Source: Allacma fusca (Eukaryota; Arthropoda; Collembola; Symphypleona; Sminthuridae). Taken from it: a stretch of DNA of 64,000 bases. Numbering within the stretch: position 1 is the stretch's first letter; every line of letters starts with the position of its first letter. Below the pieces are notes generated by a model that ran no database searches, was not told the DNA's origin, and worked only from the letters and a program-made list of their open reading frames with translations. The DNA lies in the NCBI GenBank assembly GCA_947179485.1, contig OX359245.1:77115067-77179066 (forward strand), written 5' to 3'. The translations under genes were made by a program, and so were the position numbers. Below are positions 60,868 through 64,000 of this stretch, in pieces.

Positions 60868-61200
60868 GCGAACAAAATATTTGCATACTCGTTTTTAATA
60901 TAGTAATCGAAAACGTTTTATTTTTTGCGAACAAAATATTTGCATACTCGTTTTTAATATAATCGACAACGTTTTTTTTTTGCGAACAAAACATTTGCAT
61001 ACTCGTTTTTAATATAATCGAAAACGTTTTATTTTTTGCGAACAAAATATTTGCATACTCGTTTTTAATATAATCGACAACGTTTTTTTTTGCGAACAAA
61101 ACATTTGCATACTCGTTTTTAATATAATCGAAAACGTTTTATTTTTTGCGAACAAAACATTTACATACTTGCTCTTTATATAACAAATAAAAAACGCATG
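60868..61200. repeat. Six tandem repeats of 54-59 bases between divergent genes
   Basis: Repeats start with GCGAACAAAA at 60868, 60927, 60982, 61038, 61092 and 61148. Each continues (T/C)ATTTGCATACTCGTTTTTAA, then TATAATCGAAAACGTTTTAT and a T run. The last copy has ATTTACATACTT. A further ATTTGCATACTGGTT lies at 60816. The block sits between the two-module gene and the polymerase gene. It is a likely bidirectional promoter/enhancer array. Open frames across it are repeat artefacts. Confidence 0.9.
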
Positions 61201-61298
61201 GTTTTTTATAAACGACAAAATCGTACAGAGATCGTATAACTGGGCGCGGTCCATTTCCATTGAATATATAATTTTTTGACCACACCTAAGAAACGCAG

Positions 61299-61334
61299 TA
61301 TATAAAGCCCCAGCGCTGGCATAGGATTCATCAC
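61299..61334 (+). promoter_or_regulatory. TATA box and initiator of the polymerase gene
   Basis: TATATAAA at 61299-61306 and TCATCAC at 61328-61334, 29 bases apart, followed by the ATG at 61344. Confidence 0.6.
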
Positions 61335-61343
61335 ATTCTCAGA

Positions 61344-64000
61344 ATGTCTTCTGAAGAGCAACCCAAGCTGGGTGCAGTAACTAGGAGTCGGGCCAGACGA
61401 AATATAATTCCATGTACAATGAATGATTGCAATATGATATTTGCTTCAAGAAAATTAATGGCAAAGCATGTAGATAATAAGCATTTTTGCGCAGATTGTG
61501 ATAGTATGTTTTCAGCTATTGAATTACATGAACGCGAAAAGAAAGGGCAGAAGGATTTTTCTGAAGGTCCTAAACCAAATGATATTAAGAACAAATTGTT
61601 TGTTCAATATTATTCTGGTCACCATGGTTGCATTACAATTTTTAGACATACTGCCAGCAAAACGTTTAGCCTGTTGGAATCATTTTTGGATTACATCTAC
61701 AATGATCTGATATATTTGCTTAAAGACCTGCTTGTAATTTATAAAGGATTTAAATGCATACTTAAGCTAAAATGTGAGAAGAAGATGATGAAGATTCTAA
61801 AACTCACGAAAAGTTTAACACATATTTCTCACACCCTTACGTTACGCTGGTTAACACCGAAAGCATTGAAACCTTTCCGTATTACGCAGGGGCACTAATA
61901 ATGGAAACCTTGTCTAAATTTTCTCAACGATCATCTGGCTATTTCCTCTCCACAGTGGTTTTTGCGGATATTATGATAGGAAAATATGAACCCTTAGCCG
62001 GCGGAGCAAAAGGGCATATAACATTACCAGATACTTTAAGGTATAAGCGAGGTTGCATTAACATAATAACAAATTCTAATCTTTGTTTTCTGTACAGCGT
62101 AGCATGCAGTCTTTACAACGAAGAAATAAAACGTGGTAAAAAGAATGCTGCTAATTAGGCTAAATACGTCAAACAATTTTATACTAGCATGCTAACATTT
62201 CCTGTCTCGATAGATCAAATTGAAGCTTTTGAATCCGCAAATTCAATTTCCGTTAGTGTATTTCAGCATGATGAAAGGTCGATTTCGCCATTAAAGCTAT
62301 CGTCTACCAATTTCAAAAACCATGCTCTGTTGTTATTAACACAATCCGAAGGTAACTCACACTTTATTGCTATTACTAATCTAGGGCAGTTAATTCGTGT
62401 TAAATCTACAAATTCAAGCATGGTTTGCCCGAAATGTTTTTTAAGGCTTAGAAACAAGACTTCTTTAAACGATCATTTATTAGTGCATCATTTCAGTTCT
62501 GATGCTATATATTCATATCCTAAGAACAATTTCTTTACATTTACTAACTATTCGCATTTACAAAAATGTCCATATGTAATATTTTTTGATACAGAGAGTC
62601 TTATTTTACCCTGCAGTACTGATGATTTTTTCGAGAATCAAAAATCTAGGCAACAAAATAGTTTGCATTTTAAAAACGTAAAACGCCGAAAACTTACTCC
62701 TGTTAACGCTAATCATACTGAGTTTAAAAGTAAGTTAGAAATTTGTGGATACTGCGTAATACTACTTGGTTTAAACAATAAGATTGTAAAACGAGAAACG
62801 TATTTTGGTCAAAACGCTGGGCCGAAATTAATTAGCTGTATTATTAATTTTGGTAATTATGCTTTAAGTCAAATGAAAGAAACAAATTAAAAGATAGACT
62901 GCCATCACATGTTTTGCAAGAAATGAAAAACAAGCGATTGTGCCATTTTTGTGAGAAGGTAATATCCGATGAGGATTTTAAATCATGCCATCAAGATCAT
63001 GACCACTACACTGGTCAAATCCGTGGGTACACACATTCAAAATGTAACATGTTAGGCTTGTACCTGTTCTGTCCCATTTTGGAAGTGGTCATGATTTCTC
63101 GCATATAATCAGAAATTTGGACACAACTCTTATCAAAAATATTAATGTTATTCCTAGAACTTCTGAGCAGTTTATTGGCTTCATTTTGAATGGCAAATTT
63201 AAATTTCTTGATACGTTTGCGTTTCTATCAGAAAGTCTTGATAAGTTAGTAAAAATTTGAAATCGGGGGTAAGCGGAAACCAACTAGATGATAGATTTAA
63301 GTTACTACAGGAATTTTACCCAACAATTAATTCGGAATGTTTGCAATTGTTACAACATAAAATGCCATACCCATATGAATTTGTAACATCAATGGACGTT
63401 TTTAAAAGTGATGTAACGCTACCAGGGATTTCGTATTTTAATAATTCCTTAAAAAATGAAAAATGTAGTTTGAGCGATTATGAAACTGCTATTAAAATTT
63501 TTCAAAAGTTTGGTTGTAACAACTTTATGGATTTTAGTAAGTTGTACTGCGAGGTGGATACATTGTTATTAGCTTGCTGTTTCTTGAAGTATCGAGATAA
63601 TATGATAGAATCGCATAGGTTGGATCCGCTTCATAGTTTCTCAACTGCAGGTTACAGTTGGAATGCAGCCTTGTATTCTCTCAAGGAAGGCGTCGAATAT
63701 TTAAAATGCCCCAAAATGATTCAACTATTTAGTTCATTAATTCGTGGGGGAATCTGCGCTGTAACTGGTAGATACCTGAAAACCAATCACGAAAGATGTG
63801 GAAATTATGATCCAAAAAAACCTAGAATTTATGCAGCATGTCTTGATGTAAATTCTTTGTACGCACACTGTCTGATGAATTTTTTACCCACTAGAGATTT
63901 TCGATTTCAAAACGAGCACGAAATTAAAGAAACTGCAAAATTGTTTTTGAAAGAAAATCTTAATAACTTTGATTATTCTGGTACACATGATAAAGGATAT
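61344..64000 (+). pseudogene. Type-B DNA polymerase of Polinton/Maverick/adintovirus type (broken, runs off the window)
   Basis: Starts with a C2H2 zinc finger (Cys-x4-Cys-x12-His-x4-His, about 61402-61480), then the usual N-terminal region of such polymerases (SGY-phe, LP-lRYKRGCINI, a CF-like NLCFL block). A second Cys/His finger is near 62420-62490, the exonuclease motif FDTES near 62580, and a His/Cys motif resembling endonuclease VII (HQDHDHYTGQIRG...KCN) near 62985-63040. RGG near 63745 and the polymerase motif A (LDVNSLY) near 63845 follow. This is the PF03175-like, protein-primed class. Breaks: frameshift near 61785, in-frame stop at 62156-62158, and frameshifts near 62867, 63055 and 63248. 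After 63248 the frame stays open to the end, where the remaining palm motifs would lie. So it is a decaying copy, or a low-quality stretch of sequence. Integrase, ATPase, protease and capsid genes of such elements are not seen in the window. Confidence 0.85.

Noticed and set aside
60833..61260. Open frames encoding repeated NEYANILFAKNKTF-like peptides on the minus strand
   Set aside because: They are translations of the 54-59-base tandem repeats; the frame changes between copies with the repeat length, so no protein is maintained.

Overview
This is AT-rich arthropod nuclear DNA. The evidence is a tandem cluster of single-exon, three-membrane-segment proteins of the ionotropic receptor (IR) type on the minus strand, other genes with short GT-AG introns of about 80-130 bases, hAT-type DNA transposons with 8-base target duplications, and a Polinton/Maverick/adintovirus-type DNA polymerase B. 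Large families of very divergent intronless IRs are known in springtails and other arthropods; a springtail is my best guess, but the sequence alone does not prove it. There are no bacterial operons, CRISPR arrays or recognisable RNA genes.

Bases 1-19486 hold a degenerate IR cluster, all on the minus strand: an IR 3' fragment (1-277), an intact IR (679-2856), an IR pseudogene split by two nested hAT-like elements (5099-9378), three more hAT-like elements or relics plus a broken hAT transposase domain (10.1-12.1 kb), a second intact IR (12336-14543), a well-preserved hAT-like element (15725-16239), and an almost complete IR that lacks its start codon and leader (18532-20661).

Bases 19487-52361 are three consecutive copies of one unit of about 10.96 kb. 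Each unit contains the 5' part of the 18.5-20.7 kb IR, a decayed IR, about 3.7 kb of old duplicated noncoding DNA, an IR 3' fragment, and the 3' exons of an unrelated single-pass membrane protein gene. Only copy 1 is joined to a full IR and only copy 3 to the upstream exons of the membrane gene. The two internal junctions fuse IR sequence to the membrane gene. The copies differ at only a few bases.

Bases 52362-53422 carry the 5' exons of the membrane protein gene. After about 2.2 kb without convincing genes, the last 8 kb is different in kind: compact genes in alternating orientation. They are a secreted mucin-like protein (minus), a Cys-rich protein (minus), a small acidic protein (plus), a two-exon protein with two similar beta-rich modules (minus), and a broken protein-primed-type DNA polymerase B (plus) that runs off the window. 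The two divergent intergenic spaces are built of tandem repeats carrying ATTTGCATACT, and the genes share a TATA box about 28-30 bases before a TCATCA-like initiator. I read this end as part of an integrated Polinton- or virus-like element of which only the polymerase is recognisable; this is the best candidate for something undescribed.
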